64,000 nucleotides of DNA from Ulota crispa (lineage: Eukaryota; Streptophyta; Bryopsida; Orthotrichales; Orthotrichaceae): NCBI GenBank assembly GCA_963920765.1, contig OY987242.1, positions 26,870,002 through 26,934,001 on the forward strand, read 5' to 3'. Both the position numbers and the translations under genes were made by a program. The notes beneath the pieces are model-generated. The model was not told where the DNA came from. It did not search any database and saw nothing but the letters and a program-made list of their open reading frames with translations. Shown one piece after another: positions 60,482 to 64,000 of the stretch. Position 1 is the stretch's first letter. Every line of letters starts with the position of its first letter.

Positions 60482-63400
60482 TTCTTGCTAGACTTAGATC
60501 TTAACATAAAGTCCCACTTTCTTGATACCAAAATTTTCGATAGAGAAGTTTACGTGTAGATTTATGCATGTGATGTAAAGATTTGAGATTTGGATTAGAG
60601 CATGAAGATATAGGTCCTAGTTTTCAACCTTTCAACCAAATAGATTATGATATTCAATGAAATATGGGATTTGGGATGAAGTAAGGACAACCGTTGAAGA
60701 ATAGAGAGTAAGTTTTGAATAATCGGTGTGATATTATGGAAGGTGATAATAAAGAGGGTTGTGTACCTCGTTTGTTTCAGCATGCTTGATACCTGGGATT
60801 TGCGGGCATGGGAAGTGTGATGTCACAAGCCCGGAGAACAGCCTGGTTCCCACGTTCAAGTGCGTTTGTGACCCTGGTTATGCAAATGTGCTCAACATGA
60901 CAGCTGGCTTTTGCGTTAACCACTGTAAGTAGTTTCCAAACCCACTTTGTTTCAACTTCTTTTTCCTTGTTTAAATATCTAAAGTATAAAATTTATTAAC
61001 AAAAATAATAAATAACTCTGGTTGGTACTAAGAATTGCGTGAATTAGAAAAAATTGGTGGTAGTTCTATTAAACAAGCCATGAAGATAGTGAGTCTTACC
61101 ATTCATATTCAAATTTTAGAGGTAAACTTTATGATCACAATTATTGATAACCTACTTGTTTAAACAATTTCAAGATCTATTGAATTGTCTCTTTTTCACA
61201 TGGTTTGTTCATCTGATTATCCTCTGTTTCTTCTTAAGTCTTCGCGTCACACTAAACTCATGTAGGGCCACCATGTTATATTGACACATTAAGATAGATT
61301 GTCCTAAAATCATCACTACAGATCTTTTTATAGTCCGGTGAGGTGAAAATCATAATGAATTATTACTTATATGCGTAGGCGAACAAAGTCATTAAATTAT
61401 AAATCATAAGTTATACTTTAGGGCGTTTATTAAAGATGGTTTTAAGTCATATCGGTAACACTTCAAAATACTTCCAACAACATATTTGGTGAAGGTGACA
61501 AGATTGTGTATGTTTCATTTAAATTTAAAAATAATAATTGTTGTCTATGTCCAAGTAAATAGACATGCCTCTCGTTGTTATGGGAAATCTATTTCAACTG
61601 AAATTCCATTCAATAATTTGTGGCATAGATCATGTATTCTTGATTCAAAATCCACTACTTTCGGCTCTTTATAAGTTTCTTCAAAAATATTATAATAGTT
61701 CATGAACTGAATGTATCCGAGGTTTTGAAGTTGGTTGTGGTACAACTTTATGAAGCAATAAAGATATGTTCCAAGCCAAAGGAGAAATAAACTGTCTTAT
61801 TCTGTACGAAGTATTTGAAATCATTGACTTGGATACCCCAATCGGGTTCATCAACTCTCTAGCTCATATAGAGTTGGAGACAAAAACTTTCATTCCTCAA
61901 TCAAACCTTTTCCGCGTAGTCTATTCCCTCTCAATTCTCAAACTAATCATATGTTTTAAAAGCCAAGAGAAGGAGACAAAAAGTATCAATATATTAGGAG
62001 AAGAATAATTATAGTCCATGCCAAGTGCAATTTTGCATAGCTGAATATGTCATATGTGTCAACATTCACTAACACCTTTGTGGCTCTAAACTATCCTTAA
62101 AAACTTGAGATTATCTTGACTCAAGCCAGCCTCTTTGAGAATAGACTGAGAACATGTTGGTGGTAAAATGATGATGAGCTTCTAATAATTTCAGGAGCAC
62201 TTTGAGCATGATTTGATGTTTTTTTAAAATGTGTTTTACCAACACTTCTTTTGATTGGATTCTTGTCAAATTATAATTCATTTTATCCCCTGTCTAGGCT
62301 TTAAACATGTAATTAGTTTTAGATATACTGAGTAATTGATTGTGTAGGAGGGATTTGAGTGAGGAATGGTTCTTTTTGTCCCCAACTTTATTCTTGTACT
62401 CTTCCTATGTATTTGATGGGCAAAGCAACTCCTACTGTTGGTCAATAATCACTCTTTTTGGGGTGGGTCTTGGTATGTGTGTGCAGGTGAGATTAAGGGG
62501 GGTTGCCAAAACTTGAATATCACTTTACCAGGATTAAAGTCCCCACCTCCACCGCCACCCCCAAGCGCCCCGGTAGAGAATCAAACGGCAAATGCAGGTA
62601 CCCCTCCGGCGCCACCACCTCCTCCTGGGCCATCTCAGTTTGGAGGCTCTTCTCCCTCTACTAGTGCAGGTCACTCTTCCTAATGCCTCCCTCACACCTT
62701 TCTATCGAAAAATAAGTACAATAAAGAAGACAATTAAAAATAACAAGCAAACCTTTTTTTATTTATTTTTTTGGATCACATTTCCTATGAACACAATTGA
62801 AACTTATAGGAACACATAGCTCTTTTGTCTTTGCAATGCGTCTTCTCCTTCAAGATGGAGTCAATAAACATAAAATGCCTTCCTGATTTTTGAGAAACCC
62901 TATGTAAATCAGTTTTTTTGGTTCCTCAAAGCTTGGAACAAACAAACCAACATTGGTCCAAAGACCATTAGGGTCGCTAACTAGACCCTCCCAGACTGAG
63001 AAAGTTGGTGCTACCTTTCATGCTTATTGTTAGAGGTGGACTCTTATGTGCATATTCAATGGTAAATTCATTTGTTAATGAGAAATCTGCGTCATTTAAA
63101 CTTTCCATTCTTGAACTATTATGCAGCACATTGTATGATGAATAGAGGCATCTAGGTTAGTATTTACAATCCAGTTGCGCGAGTTAATAAAATCCCGCAT
63201 TCACAACGTGAAATTTTTTTATAACAAGGAATAGGTTTCTATTTGCAAACCAAGATTGGATAGATTTAATAGAAAAATTGTGGTGCATCTATCTCAATCG
63301 AATAACCAGGAATTCTTCTTACCCAATGTTCCTATATATCTCATGGAAATTAAAGTCTTTAAAATTACGTGATTGACCATTTGACCCAACAGTTATAACT

Positions 63401-63627
63401 CCTCCCTTATCTTTTCTATGAACAAAGAATCGGATTCTCCATATAAGGCTCTCCGTATGGAGGTAGCGCTCTAAGGTTCTACAAGTGGGTGTTTTTGCAT
63501 ATTTCTTACTAAATTTAAACATTTTTGTTTTTTTGTAGGTGGCAAGAGCATATCCTTTACCAATGGATTTTACGTGGCAACAAGTCTAATCATGGGGTTG
63601 TCATCCTTGAGCACAATGCTCTCCTAA
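58413..63627 (+). CDS. Secreted EGF-like, proline-rich, probably GPI-anchored protein, 6 coding exons
   Basis: Coding exons: 58413-58512, 59444-59626, 60147-60230, 60781-60924, 62487-62669, 63539-63627. All GT-AG introns are phase 1 and the product is 260 residues. Exon 1 gives a signal peptide (hydrophobic ILILVLVSSVIAIGVG). Exon 2 carries a six- to eight-Cys EGF-like unit (CANVDC, MQGTC, YTCKCNPGW, LPCNVPNC). Exon 3 is a short Ser/Pro/Ala linker. Exon 4 has a second unit (CLIPGICGHGKC, FKCVCDPGYANVLNMT). Exon 5 is rich in proline (SPPPPPPPSAP, TPPAPPPPPGP) like an arabinogalactan or extensin segment. Exon 6 ends in a small-residue site and hydrophobic tail (FYVATSLIMGLSSLSTMLS), as in GPI signals. 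It resembles plant proteins named 'neurogenic locus notch-like', whose function is unknown. A wall or plasma-membrane surface location is inferred. Confidence 0.85.
60431..60480. repeat. TA microsatellite in intron 3 of the EGF-like gene
   Basis: TATGTATG followed by an uninterrupted (TA)n run to 60480. Confidence 0.95.
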
Positions 63628-64000
63628 TTCAAAGTGTTAATTGTTCTAATTTTCGGTATGATTTAAGGTGTTTATGCCGGAGGACAGGAAGTATCGGTTA
63701 CGTAAGAACCTTGACTTCTCGATCTCAAACTTTTAAATAACTTTTTTTTGCATTGAATTGTTGACACTCCATGCCTTGCTCATTACTATGAAACACGCTT
63801 GATGTTTAGCAAGCATGAGCATTGCATGTAGACCATTTTTAATGTCACAACATAGGCGTTCCAAATGTGTATGTCGGTAAGGAGCCTAGAAACGTTGTGA
63901 TAATTGGTAGTGTTGTGATAATTGATAGTGTTGTAATGAAGATGTAAATGTTACTTGAACAAAATCCTTTGCATTTTTTGTTCCTCTTATAAGGTAGGCA
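63628..64000 (+). other. 3' flank of the EGF-like gene; a MITE end at the window edge
   Basis: Probable 3' UTR followed by AT-rich sequence. The last bases (TAAGGTAGGCA from 63990) match the left end of the AGGTAG family, so another copy probably continues beyond the window. Confidence 0.45.

Noticed and set aside
1..64000. CRISPR arrays, bacterial operons, riboswitches or integrated virus
   Set aside because: The sequence is plant nuclear DNA. No regularly spaced direct repeats with unique spacers and no viral polymerase, coat or movement-protein motifs were seen.

Overview
This is nuclear DNA from a land plant. It is AT-rich, and its genes have GT-AG introns and plant-specific families: a CLAVATA1-type receptor kinase, a LEA_2/NHL membrane protein and a plant EGF-like GPI protein. 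Classic plant Stowaway and Tourist MITEs are present. The receptor kinase has eight introns, whereas angiosperm CLV1/BAM genes usually have about one. This suggests, weakly, a non-flowering lineage (bryophyte, lycophyte or fern). I cannot name the species.

Four protein-coding genes can be modelled exon by exon, each with every intron phase closing and no internal stop. (1) 260-6253, minus: a CLV1/BAM-type LRR receptor kinase, 9 exons, 1018 codons. (2) 37098-39090, minus: a TRAPP subunit of the Trs33/TRAPPC6 (Bet3) family, 3 exons, 180 codons. (3) 45265-49333, minus: a LEA_2/NDR1-HIN1-like single-pass membrane protein, 3 exons, 222 codons. (4) 58413-63627, plus: a secreted EGF-like, proline-rich protein with a GPI-type tail, 6 coding exons, 260 codons. 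They look like unrelated housekeeping or signalling genes, not a cluster.

Most of the remaining sequence is miniature transposable elements, often nested. I see several kinds: (a) a large family with AGGTAG... termini at TA targets; (b) families with CCCY... termini at TTAA, which look piggyBac-like; (c) Tourist/PIF-Harbinger-like elements with GRGCATC... termini at TAA or TTA; (d) Stowaway elements; (e) a very short palindromic CACTA derivative; (f) long foldback elements; (g) a probable tRNA-derived SINE. No transposase gene is visible. A run of exactly 200 N lies at 29071-29270. The gene-free stretches hold diffuse AT-rich sequence in which I find no credible coding exons.

The most interesting material is the mobile-element biology: TTAA-targeting elements in a plant, back-to-back insertions sharing target sites, and a nested insertion that shows its own target duplication. 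Next come the symmetric all-phase-1 exon structure of the EGF-like gene and the far-upstream N-terminal exon of the LEA_2 gene.
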